A DNA stretch of 10,943 nucleotides from an uncultured Oscillibacter sp. (GCA_902490355.1 CABUDN010000085.1:1-10943), one strand, 5' to 3'. Positions 1 through 6,717 are shown, counted from the first letter of the stretch. Translations and numbers: made by a program. Notes: generated from the sequence alone by a model not told the origin.

Positions 1-2766
1 TGGGTAGTGGTGGAGCACGGCGCACTCTATCCCAAGCCCATCCAGGGCTCCGGCGCGGTGGACCTCACCAGCGACGAGGCCAAGCTCCAGGTCATGGCGG
101 GTATGAACGCCCTGAAAAGCGGCAGCACGGCTATGACGGCCAACAAGGATGTCAGCTTCAATGTCAGCGGCCTGGAGGCGGAGAAGACCTACGACCTCTA
201 TTATGTGGCCCGGGACCAGGCGGGCAACTACTCCGATGCCGTGGAGATGGTGGAGATTCATACCCTGGACGCCAACGCGCCCACTGTGACCCAGGAATTC
301 ACCAAGTACAACGGGACCGATACCTCCACGCCGTTGCCGGAGAGTGATGTGCGTCTGGTGTTCAGCGAGGCGGTGCAGACCGCCGATACCCACACGGCTT
401 TGGTGGACCTGTATGAAAAGGTGAACCAGTCCGTGGGCCAGGGCCAGGCGGAGGCCGATGCCCGGGCCGCCATGGCCAACGCGCTCAGTCAGGCCATTTT
501 CCTCTACCAGGTTCCGGCAGGCAAGCAGCCTGTCAAGGTGGAGGGCAATCTGGGAACCGGAACTGACTGGACCATCGATTACCGCTACGCCACCATTACC
601 CTGGAGGAGGGCAAGACCGTGGTGACCTTCCCGGCGGGCAAGGCCATCAACCTCAAAAGCGGCGCGACCTATTACTTCGAGATCCAGGCCGACACCATTG
701 CGGATACCTCCAGTGCGTTCAACGTCATGGGCAGAACCACGCTGGACCGCTTCACCACGGTGTTTGCCCAGGTCAACCTCTCGGCCCTCAATGAAAACAG
801 CATTTCCTACTCCGCCTCCGGCACATCGGAGGATGTGACCACCGTGCCGGCGGATGTAAGCTGGCGGCTGGACCCTGTATCCACGGAGAAGGTGGATGAC
901 TCCATCGATTGGGATATGCTGATCTGGTCCGATACCAGTGTGGAGTTCCAGCTCTTCTGCCGGGAGGTCACCGGCGGTTCCGCCGGCAGCTGGAAGCTGC
1001 TGGGCACCCGGGATATCACCGTTCCCGACGGGGTGACCGGATACCGGGGCGTCAGTCTGACCCGGGACTTCCTGCAAAGCGGCAGCTCCAACCCAGATTT
1101 TGAGCCGCTCAACACCCTGCAGGAGGATACGGCCTATGAGTACGCCATCTCCTTTACCAAGGTGGCGGGCATCGCGGACCCGGCACCCCGCAAGGGCGTG
1201 TGGAGCCAGCGGGTGAATCTCAAGGTCTATGTGGCGGCGGGCAGCGACAATGATCTGGGCTTCCTCACCGCGGATCTCACTGAGGAGAACTGGGACGAGG
1301 CTCTGGACGGCGGTGTGACCAACATCGGCCTGCCCAGTGATTTCTCCCTGCGCAAGCAGTTCACCGACAACGAAGCGCCCTCCTTCATCGGCGGCTACCC
1401 TGAATTTACGCCCGGGGACTCCACCGTGGAGATGCGGCTGATGCTGGACCGTCCCGGTACGGTGTACTATGTGGTGGCGCCCATGGGCACAGTGTCCACC
1501 GTCAGCAAGGACGGCGGGACCAACTACGGCACGCGGACCAACTGGCTGGGCCTGCCCCAAAGCGGCGCCCAGGATGAGCCGCAGCCGCCGGAACTGGGCT
1601 CTCCCGATTATCTCAACATCGTCAACGCCAGCAGCAACTACCGCAATGAGAAGATCAAATACGGCTCCATCAGCTGCGGGGCCAGCGTAGAGGTGTCCCT
1701 GGTGGACGGCCTGGACAAGACCACCGACTACACGGTTTATTTCGTGCTCCAGGGAACGTCCCAGACCTATTCTTCGGTGATGGCTTACCGGTTCAGCACC
1801 CGGGATGTGGAAAAGCCCAAGATCACCTTGAACAACTTCAGCCCCTCCGTCAATTTCCAGACGGACTCCACGGCGAATCTGGACTATGTGCTTATTGCCA
1901 GCAATGAGATCCCCTCGGCGCTCAAGGCGTCCTTCGATCCCGATACCTATGTGGATGCCAATAAGCTGGAAGCCTGGAACAACTACATCGGTTCCAGCGG
2001 CAAGACGTTTACTGTCCTGACGGCGCTTTGCACCACATATTCCAACGGCTATTCCGTCTTTGATGAATTTGCCAAGAGCGAGGAGCAAAGCAACATCCGC
2101 TCCACCGTGGCCGACCTCATCAGCGGAACTGCCACTCTGGGCGCCACCATCGCGGCTCAGGGCAGCAAGTCCCTGACCCAGGGCAACAACTACCGTCAGG
2201 AGCAGAACTTCACCAGCAATATGACCGGCGGTACGCTCTACTACTGCCTGGCCAGCGCCGAGAGTCCCCTGGGCTCCGAGATGTCCTGCGCCGGTATCTC
2301 CGGTGTGTACATCCCGGATAAAACACCGCCCACGCTCCAGAGTGTCAGCACTTCCGCCACGCTCTCCGGGGCCAATGTGTACAGCGGAACCGTGACCTTT
2401 GTCTTTGACGAGCCGGTTTACCAGCTGGTGACCCAGAACGGAATTGACCAAACGCCCATGCAGGTCTGGCAGACCCAGTATTCCATCACCGACGACAGCG
2501 ACATCGCGGTGCGGCTGGACAAGATCATCGGCAGCAGCCATCTGTCCAGCTTCTCCTGTCCCAACGAGGTCCGCAAGCCCTCCAGTACCCTGACGCTGAA
2601 GTTTGAGAATATTCCCCTGAACACCACCCTGGTGCTCTTTGACAACAGCTTCATCTGCGATGCCAACAGCAACAGCACGCGCCAGAACCTGACGTTCCGC
2701 CTGGAGGCAAGCAAAATCGGCCTGGTGGACAGCGGCGTATCCTTCGTCCAGGTGCTCACTGCCTGA
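1..2766 (+). CDS. Large modular Ig-like/FN3-like surface or secreted protein, 5'-truncated
   Basis: The reading frame is open from base 1 to the TGA at 2764-2766, so the gene starts upstream and any signal peptide lies outside the window. The 921 visible residues are rich in beta-type, Thr/Ser/Gly-rich sequence. At about nt 160-260 there is an FN3-like end (YDLYYVARDQAGNYSD). At 280-770 a module resembles the SbsA/Big_5 Ig-like family (VRLVFSEAVQ, later SGATYYFEIQADTIAD), interrupted by a helical insert rich in Ala and Gln. Later modules carry GTVYYVVAP, DYTVYFVLQG and GTLYYCLAS strands, and VTFVFDEPVYQ near 2395. Module boundaries repeat a D-x-x-x-P motif: DANAP at 268, DNEAP at 1366, DVEKP at 1804, DKTPP at 2317. 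There is no SLH, LPXTG or C-terminal membrane segment. Role is unknown; adhesion or envelope scaffolding is inferred. The downstream SLH gene may be cotranscribed with it. Confidence 0.85.
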   Translation, partial: WVVVEHGALYPKPIQGSGAVDLTSDEAKLQVMAGMNALKSGSTAMTANKDVSFNVSGLEAEKTYDLYYVARDQAGNYSDAVEMVEIHTLDANAPTVTQEFTKYNGTDTSTPLPESDVRLVFSEAVQTADTHTALVDLYEKVNQSVGQGQAEADARAAMANALSQAIFLYQVPAGKQPVKVEGNLGTGTDWTIDYRYATITLEEGKTVVTFPAGKAINLKSGATYYFEIQADTIADTSSAFNVMGRTTLDRFTTVFAQVNLSALNENSISYSASGTSEDVTTVPADVSWRLDPVSTEKVDDSIDWDMLIWSDTSVEFQLFCREVTGGSAGSWKLLGTRDITVPDGVTGYRGVSLTRDFLQSGSSNPDFEPLNTLQEDTAYEYAISFTKVAGIADPAPRKGVWSQRVNLKVYVAAGSDNDLGFLTADLTEENWDEALDGGVTNIGLPSDFSLRKQFTDNEAPSFIGGYPEFTPGDSTVEMRLMLDRPGTVYYVVAPMGTVSTVSKDGGTNYGTRTNWLGLPQSGAQDEPQPPELGSPDYLNIVNASSNYRNEKIKYGSISCGASVEVSLVDGLDKTTDYTVYFVLQGTSQTYSSVMAYRFSTRDVEKPKITLNNFSPSVNFQTDSTANLDYVLIASNEIPSALKASFDPDTYVDANKLEAWNNYIGSSGKTFTVLTALCTTYSNGYSVFDEFAKSEEQSNIRSTVADLISGTATLGATIAAQGSKSLTQGNNYRQEQNFTSNMTGGTLYYCLASAESPLGSEMSCAGISGVYIPDKTPPTLQSVSTSATLSGANVYSGTVTFVFDEPVYQLVTQNGIDQTPMQVWQTQYSITDDSDIAVRLDKIIGSSHLSSFSCPNEVRKPSSTLTLKFENIPLNTTLVLFDNSFICDANSNSTRQNLTFRLEASKIGLVDSGVSFVQVLTA

Positions 2767-2813
2767 AGGTCGGCCGAACGACTCAGAGGCTGCCCGGGCG
2801 GACAGCCGGATGC

Positions 2814-2838
2814 GGGGCGGGCAGATTCTGCCCGCCCC
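2814..2838 (+). terminator. G+C-rich hairpin between the two envelope genes, weak terminator or 3'-end stabiliser
   Basis: GGGGCGGGCAGA (2814-2825) and TCTGCCCGCCCC (2827-2838) are perfect 12-base inverted arms around a single T; about 10 pairs with a 5-base loop is the realistic fold. Only ATTCAT follows, so the U-tract is poor. It begins 47 bases after the stop of the first gene and ends 32 bases before the ATG of the next. A second, smaller hairpin (GGCTG at 2788-2792 with CAGCC at 2803-2807) lies just upstream. No promoter-like boxes were recognised in the short space before the next gene, so partial read-through is the likeliest arrangement. Confidence 0.5.
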
Positions 2839-2870
2839 ATTCATGTGCAAGCCCAGAGGAGGAATTTGAA

Positions 2871-5800
2871 ATGAATCATACCTTGGCCAGCCGGTTTTTA
2901 TCATTGCTGCTGGTCCTGACATTGTGCACAGCCCTGACGCCGGCCGCCGGGGCGGAGGATCTTCCCACCGCCGGAACGGTGGAAGTCCCGGGGGAAAAGA
3001 CGCCGGTCCTGGAATCCGTTTCCCTCACGCCGGAGGCCGCCGCCCTGAAGGTGGGACAGACCCAGGTGCTGACGGCTGCCGTGCGGATGTCCGACGGCAG
3101 CACAGACCTTCCGGAGGGAAGCAGCGTGGTCTGGGAGGTTGCCAATGGCCGGAGCGATGAGGTTTCCGTGACGGCGGCGGGGCCCAACTCCCTCATTGCG
3201 ACCATCGAGGCCCTGGCGGTTCCCGAGACCACCCAGGACCCCACGGTGGCCGTCACGGTTACCGTGACGCCGCCGCCCGGCGCCGGGGAGGCCCGGATGG
3301 ATACGTGCTCAGTCACGGTCAATGCCGCCGATCCCACCGGCGTCACCGTGACGCCCACCACGCTGGAACTGGCGCCGGGCTACACCGGCCGCCTCACCGC
3401 CGCGGTATTTCCGGAGACTGCGCCCCAGACCGTTGCCTGGCGCAGCGAGGACCCGGCCATTGCCCAGGTGGACGACACCGGCATGGTCACCGGCATCGGT
3501 GCCGGAAAGACCCGGGTGGTGGCGTCTTCTTCCACCCAGGAGGCCGCCTGCACCGTGACGGTGCAGGGCATCGTTCTGGACAAGGATCAGCTGGAGGGAC
3601 GGGAACTGAAGGTGGGGGACCGGTACGAGGTGACCTATACCCTCTATGGGCCTTCCCTCCAGGGAAAGGACATCACCTGGACCACCAGTGATGCCGCCGT
3701 GGTGCGTGTGGACGGCGGGTATCTCTACGCCGTGTCGGAAGGCACAGCAGTGGTGACTGCCAAAGTCAACGGCTTTGCCAACTACACCGATTCGGTTAAA
3801 GTCACCGTCAAGCGCAGCACCGCTGCGGTCATCTCCGGCACTGCTGACGCGGGGACGCCGCTGTCCTTTTCCACTCTGCGCAGCCAGTTCCGGGACCGGG
3901 CTTCCACGGTGCTGGGGGAGCCGCTGTCCTATCTGAGCGGGCTGTCGGTGCCCACCGACCAGGGGACCCTCTATTACCGCTACACCTCCGCCGATGACAC
4001 CGGCGCCGGTGTGGGGACATCGGAGCGGTATTATCTCTCTCCCGATTCCGGCCAGCTGGGGCTTTCGGATGTCACCTTCGTTCCCAAGGGGGATTTCAGC
4101 GGCACCGCGGTCATCTCCTACACCGGTTACGCCTCGGGAACCAGCTTTTTTCAGGGTACTGTGGAGGTAGATGTGGAGGCGGCTGAGGATGTGACGTATT
4201 CGGCCGCCAACGGCGAGGCCGTGCAGTTCAACGCCGATGACTTCATGCGGATCTGCCGTGCGCAGACCGGACGGGACCTGAAGTATGTGACGTTCTCCCT
4301 GCCCGATGCGGATACCGGAACCCTTACTTACCAATATCTCTCCGATCAGAACACGGGAACGCCGGTGCGCGCCGATACCGCGTATTATGCCTCCGGTTCA
4401 CCCAATGTGGGAGATGTCTATTTTATTCCGGCTGACGGGTTTGACGGAAAGGCTGTCATCCGGTATACCGGCTGGGACTCCAACCGGGGGTCCTACTCCG
4501 GCCGCCTGGTGATCCAGGTGGAGGAGGCCTCCGACAGCAGCGAGACCATTCACTATGATGTGGCCCGGGGCGGCAGCGTGACCTTCGACGACGGGGACTT
4601 CAACTCCCTGTGCCGGGACCTGACCGACAGCTCCCTGGACTATGTGCGCTTCACCCTGCCGGACGATGACGATGGGACGCTGTATTACGACACCACCGCC
4701 TCCTCCGGGCGGATTACCCAATCCCAGAAGTTCTACCGCTCTTCTTCGCCGTATCTGGACCGGGTGATCTTCCGGGCGGAGGAGGATGTCTCCGGCACGG
4801 TCTCCATTCCCTTTACCGGCCGGAGCACCAGCGGCGCCTCCTTCTCCGGAACTGTCCGCATCCGTGTGGACGGGGCGGCCCAGACCATTTCCTACCGGGT
4901 TTCTCAGGGCGGGAGCGTGACGTTTTCCGCCTCGGATTTCAACGCGGCGGCCCGGGATGCTGTGGGGGAGACTCTAAACCGTGTGCGCTTCACCCTGCCG
5001 TCTTCGTCCCGGGGAACCTTGTACTATGACTATGAGGACGGAGATTATGCCAGCAAGGTCAGCGCCTCCCGCAGCTATTACCGGTCTGCCTCTCCGTATC
5101 TGGACCGCGTGAGCTTTGTGCCCGCGTCCTCCTTCTCCGGTACGGTGTCCATTCCCTTCACCGGCTGGACCACTGGGGATGAGCGCTTCACCGGCACGGT
5201 GGAGATCCAGGTGACAGATGGCGCCGGCGCCTCCCAGATCATCTATACCACCGCCTACCGGCCGGTGACCTTCTCGGTGTCGGATTTCCGTTCCGCCTGT
5301 TCGTCCCGGGGACTGGGGACATTGGCCTCCGTACAGTTTACCACTGCGCCGCCTTCCGGTGCGGGACGGCTTTACAGCCAGTACAGCGGGTTTCAGACGC
5401 TCAACAGCGAGGTGCGCACCCAGACCCGGTATTTCCCGGACCAGAGTCCGGAGCTGTCCCAGGTGACCTTTGTGCCCCGGGTGGGCTATCAGGGAACAGT
5501 GACGCTGAACTATACCGCCGCAGACACCCAGGGCCGGACCATTCAGGGACAGGTGAAGGTTGTGGTTACGCCCAATACCGCCTCGTCCTATTTCACGGAT
5601 GTGTCGTACAGCGCCGGCTGGGCGGCGCCGGCAGTGGACTTCCTCTATGAAAACGGGGTAGTCAACGGGACCGGTGCCGGAATCTTCTCGCCCGGACGGG
5701 CCATCACTCGGGGCAGCTTCCTGGCCATGGTGGACCGGGCGCTTTCCCTGCCCCGGACATCCCGGCAGAGCTTCCCGGATGTCCCGGCGGGAAGCTACTA

Positions 5801-6134
5801 CGCCGACGCCATTCAGGCGGCATACGGGCTGGGAATCGTGAGCGGCTACAGCGACGGGACCTTCCGGCCGGACGCGCCGCTGACCCGGGCCGCGGCAGCC
5901 ACGATTTTGTACCGGGCCATGCAGGCCAAGGGGCTGGGACTGGGAACGGAGAATCCCGGCCTGCTTCAGGCGTATCCCGACGGTAGTGCGGTACCGTCCT
6001 ATGCCCGGGGCGCCATGTCGGTGCTCCTTCAGGCCGGAATTCTCACCGGAACCTCCGCCGGAAAGCTGGAGCCGGGCCGGATCATGACCCGGGCGGAGAT
6101 GGCGGTGGTGCTGGCCCGGGCTTTGACATATTGA
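2871..6134 (+). CDS. Secreted S-layer homology protein with Big_2-like Ig domains and five tandem repeats
   Basis: This 1087-residue protein has a Sec signal peptide (hydrophobic core LSLLLVLTLCTALTP, likely cleavage after AGA at residue 28). Residues about 46-150, 155-231 and 233-314 look like bacterial Ig domains; the second is a clear Big_2 type (VTVTPTTLELAPG, then VDDTGMVTGIGAG). Residues 318-902 are five tandem copies of a 114-121-residue repeat. Residues 907-1087 are three SLH domains (PGRAITRG, PDAPLTRAA, PGRIMTRAEM), known to bind pyruvylated or related secondary wall polymers, so the protein should sit on the cell surface with its N-terminus outward. Only the third SLH keeps the full TRAE motif. 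The ATG at 2871 is set by AGGAGG at 2857-2862, 8 bases away. It may share a transcript with the upstream modular protein; a strong terminator follows. The precise role (S-layer-associated protein or adhesin) cannot be told from sequence. Confidence 0.93.
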   Translation: MNHTLASRFLSLLLVLTLCTALTPAAGAEDLPTAGTVEVPGEKTPVLESVSLTPEAAALKVGQTQVLTAAVRMSDGSTDLPEGSSVVWEVANGRSDEVSVTAAGPNSLIATIEALAVPETTQDPTVAVTVTVTPPPGAGEARMDTCSVTVNAADPTGVTVTPTTLELAPGYTGRLTAAVFPETAPQTVAWRSEDPAIAQVDDTGMVTGIGAGKTRVVASSSTQEAACTVTVQGIVLDKDQLEGRELKVGDRYEVTYTLYGPSLQGKDITWTTSDAAVVRVDGGYLYAVSEGTAVVTAKVNGFANYTDSVKVTVKRSTAAVISGTADAGTPLSFSTLRSQFRDRASTVLGEPLSYLSGLSVPTDQGTLYYRYTSADDTGAGVGTSERYYLSPDSGQLGLSDVTFVPKGDFSGTAVISYTGYASGTSFFQGTVEVDVEAAEDVTYSAANGEAVQFNADDFMRICRAQTGRDLKYVTFSLPDADTGTLTYQYLSDQNTGTPVRADTAYYASGSPNVGDVYFIPADGFDGKAVIRYTGWDSNRGSYSGRLVIQVEEASDSSETIHYDVARGGSVTFDDGDFNSLCRDLTDSSLDYVRFTLPDDDDGTLYYDTTASSGRITQSQKFYRSSSPYLDRVIFRAEEDVSGTVSIPFTGRSTSGASFSGTVRIRVDGAAQTISYRVSQGGSVTFSASDFNAAARDAVGETLNRVRFTLPSSSRGTLYYDYEDGDYASKVSASRSYYRSASPYLDRVSFVPASSFSGTVSIPFTGWTTGDERFTGTVEIQVTDGAGASQIIYTTAYRPVTFSVSDFRSACSSRGLGTLASVQFTTAPPSGAGRLYSQYSGFQTLNSEVRTQTRYFPDQSPELSQVTFVPRVGYQGTVTLNYTAADTQGRTIQGQVKVVVTPNTASSYFTDVSYSAGWAAPAVDFLYENGVVNGTGAGIFSPGRAITRGSFLAMVDRALSLPRTSRQSFPDVPAGSYYADAIQAAYGLGIVSGYSDGTFRPDAPLTRAAAATILYRAMQAKGLGLGTENPGLLQAYPDGSAVPSYARGAMSVLLQAGILTGTSAGKLEPGRIMTRAEMAVVLARALTY
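3822..5576 (+). repeat. Five tandem in-frame copies of a ~115-residue extracellular repeat
   Basis: The copies are at about 3822-4184, 4185-4529, 4530-4880, 4881-5234 and 5235-5576 (residues 318-438, 439-553, 554-670, 671-788, 789-902). Each has the same order of landmarks: an opening strand, a D-F/L segment that carries a Cys in copies 2, 3 and 5, a V-x-F-T/S-L-P strand in copies 2-4, then G-T/R-L-Y/T-Y/S, an aromatic doublet (YY, FY or YF), S-P-x-L-x-x-V-x-F in copies 3-5, G-T-V/A-x-I-x-Y/F-T-G in most copies, and a closing G-x-V/L-x-I/V-x-V strand. Copies 3 and 4 are the closest, with identical 18-base and 14-base DNA blocks. The closing half resembles cadherin-like/Big_9 Ig repeats, but I cannot assign a named family with confidence. 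Confidence 0.85.
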
Positions 6135-6164
6135 AACATTTGTCCAGGTGACGTCCAAGCGGCG

Positions 6165-6204
6165 AAAGCCGGCCGGAGAGCGTTTGTCTCCGGCCGGCTT
6201 TTTT
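6165..6204 (+). terminator. Strong intrinsic terminator after the SLH protein gene
   Basis: AAAGCCGGCCGGAGA (6165-6179) and TCTCCGGCCGGCTTT (6187-6201) are perfect 15-base arms with loop GCGTTTG, and the 3' arm runs into six T residues (6199-6204). It starts 31 bases after the TGA of the SLH gene. This is a textbook Rho-independent terminator for + strand transcription and separates the envelope genes from the flagellar operon. Confidence 0.95.
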
Positions 6205-6426
6205 GCGTTGGCTCCGCAGCCCCGGGCCTCCGGCAGAGGTTGCACGTCCTATACAGAGCAAGCGCTGTGATTTCAGAAAAGCGGGAACACCCAAAAAGAC
6301 GGCTGTGCAGACAGCTGCAGATTGGGAAGCAAACTGCCGGAAGAAACTGAAAAAGCACAGGCTTGATAAAAAGCGAATTTGAAAAAGAAAACGATTACTT
6401 AAAACTAAAAGTAAAAAAATTCAATA

Positions 6427-6436
6427 TGATACTTGC
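6427..6436. repeat. Distal copy of direct repeat TGATACTTGC
   Basis: This 10-base word occurs again at 6515-6524, 88 bases downstream, where it overlaps the -35 box of the proposed flagellar promoter. An ATACT/AGTAT inverted pair (6429-6433 and 6444-6448) is centred just after this copy. The arrangement could be a pair of operator sites, but the repeat is short and chance cannot be excluded. Confidence 0.4.
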
Positions 6437-6463
6437 GATTTCCAGTATTTTTCCAAAAACTTG

Positions 6464-6477
6464 TGTTATTTTTAACA
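6464..6477. promoter_or_regulatory. Palindrome TGTTA-N4-TAACA, possible regulator site
   Basis: TGTTA (6464-6468) and TAACA (6473-6477) are perfect inverted arms around TTTT. The site is centred about 53 bases before the -35 box. Its dyad form fits a dimeric transcription factor, but no family is recognised and A+T-rich DNA produces such words often. Confidence 0.3.
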
Positions 6478-6514
6478 AAAAATTCCGAAAGATTCGCTCA
6501 GTTACAATATAAAT

Positions 6515-6524
6515 TGATACTTGC
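6515..6524. repeat. Promoter-proximal copy of direct repeat TGATACTTGC
   Basis: This is identical to 6427-6436. Its last four bases form the start of the predicted -35 hexamer TTGCAA, so a protein bound here would compete with or contact RNA polymerase. Confidence 0.4.
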
Positions 6525-6549
6525 AAAATTAGACATATTTCGTTACAAT
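6521..6549 (+). promoter_or_regulatory. Predicted vegetative (sigma-A-type) promoter of the flagellar operon
   Basis: TTGCAA (6521-6526) and TACAAT (6544-6549) are spaced by exactly 17 bases, four and five matches respectively to the TTGACA/TATAAT consensus. Transcription would start near 6556, leaving a leader of roughly 140 bases before the favoured flgB start at 6698. This is the best pair I found between the terminator and flgB. Expression of an early basal-body operon from a housekeeping promoter agrees with known Firmicutes fla/che operons. Confidence 0.65.
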
Positions 6550-6570
6550 TGGCAGTATTCAAAATATGTC
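6532..6570. promoter_or_regulatory. 9-base inverted repeat bracketing the -10 box and start site, candidate operator
   Basis: GACATATTT (6532-6540) and AAATATGTC (6562-6570) are perfect inverted arms, 21 bases apart and about 30 bases centre to centre, near three helical turns. The -10 box (6544-6549) and predicted start site (about 6556) lie between them. The left arm is upstream of the start, so this would act as DNA and not as an RNA hairpin. A repressor dimer or tetramer site is inferred. Confidence 0.4.
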
Positions 6571-6629
6571 GGAACTTTACTATGCCGTTCAATTACCTGG
6601 ATTCTGGAAAAGACAGGAAGGTGAGAAAC

Positions 6630-6688
6630 GGGCATGGATAGAAGATCCGCAAGTGGGTATTGTCGATACGACGCGGAAGGAGATGCCC
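6630..6688 (+). promoter_or_regulatory. Possible structured leader around the flgB ribosome binding site
   Basis: GGGCAT (6630-6635) can pair with ATGCCC (6683-6688), TCCGC (6646-6650) with GCGGA (6673-6677), and GTCG (6662-6665) with CGAC (6669-6672). The nested fold places the flgB SD AAGGAG (6677-6682) partly in the stem and partly in an internal loop. The outer 5' arm covers the ATG (6634) of a 27-codon upstream frame that ends at TAA 6715-6717 and is itself preceded by GGTGA (6620-6624). Translation of that frame would melt both arms. This is a hand-drawn fold with no energy calculation. Confidence 0.3.
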
Positions 6689-6717
6689 AAAGAGAAAATG
6701 GAACGCTTGGCGAGTAA
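6634..6717 (+). CDS. Possible 27-residue leader peptide overlapping the flgB start
   Basis: The frame runs from ATG 6634 to TAA 6715-6717 and has an SD-like AAGGTGA (6618-6624) about 9 bases upstream, arguably better spaced than the one for flgB. The peptide begins MDRRSASGYCRYD and is hydrophilic, with no recognised family. It ends inside flgB if flgB starts at 6698, or 4 bases before ATG 6722 if flgB starts there. It could be a coupling ORF or simply chance. Confidence 0.22.
   Translation: MDRRSASGYCRYDAEGDAQRENGTLGE

Larger units (their letters stand above)
6205..6500. other. Gene-free A+T-rich upstream region of the flagellar operon
   Basis: No convincing coding region was seen between the terminator and the flagellar promoter. 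Bases 6205-6350 are of mixed composition with small hairpin potential: GCTGT/ACAGC at 6302-6306 and 6311-6315, and GCAG/CTGC at 6317-6320 and 6334-6337. From about 6360 the sequence becomes strongly A-rich, with A-tracts near 6368, 6382, 6388, 6401, 6407 and 6413, which may bend the DNA or serve as an upstream activating stretch. A 14-base palindrome (6464-6477) and one copy of a direct repeat (6427-6436) lie in it. Function is not established from sequence. Confidence 0.6.

Noticed and set aside
2871..2954. Lipoprotein signal at Cys 19 of the SLH protein
   Set aside because: The residues before the Cys (LTL) do not fit a lipobox, while AGA at residues 26-28 gives a good signal peptidase I site, and the SLH domains already provide an anchor.
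3822..5576. CRISPR-like or transposon-type repeats
   Set aside because: The repetition is in-frame protein-level domain repetition of about 115 codons, with no short conserved repeat-spacer pattern and no transposase.
6317..6345. Resemblance of GGGAAGCAAAC at 6324-6334 to the GGGACGCAAAG core of the c-di-GMP-I (GEMM) riboswitch, which often precedes motility genes
   Set aside because: Two key bases differ, the partner GGCAAACC segment and the paired tetraloop receptor are not found upstream, and the element lies before the predicted promoter.
6406..6432. Possible sigma-D/sigma-28 flagellar promoter (TAAA, 16 bases, ATGATAC)
   Set aside because: The -10 part matches CCGATAT at only four of seven positions, and the TTGCAA/TACAAT pair downstream is much better.
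6566..6697. Extended FlgB N-terminus from ATG 6566
   Set aside because: No SD, unlike known FlgB proteins, and almost at the predicted transcription start; the shorter form fits family length. Kept only as an open point.
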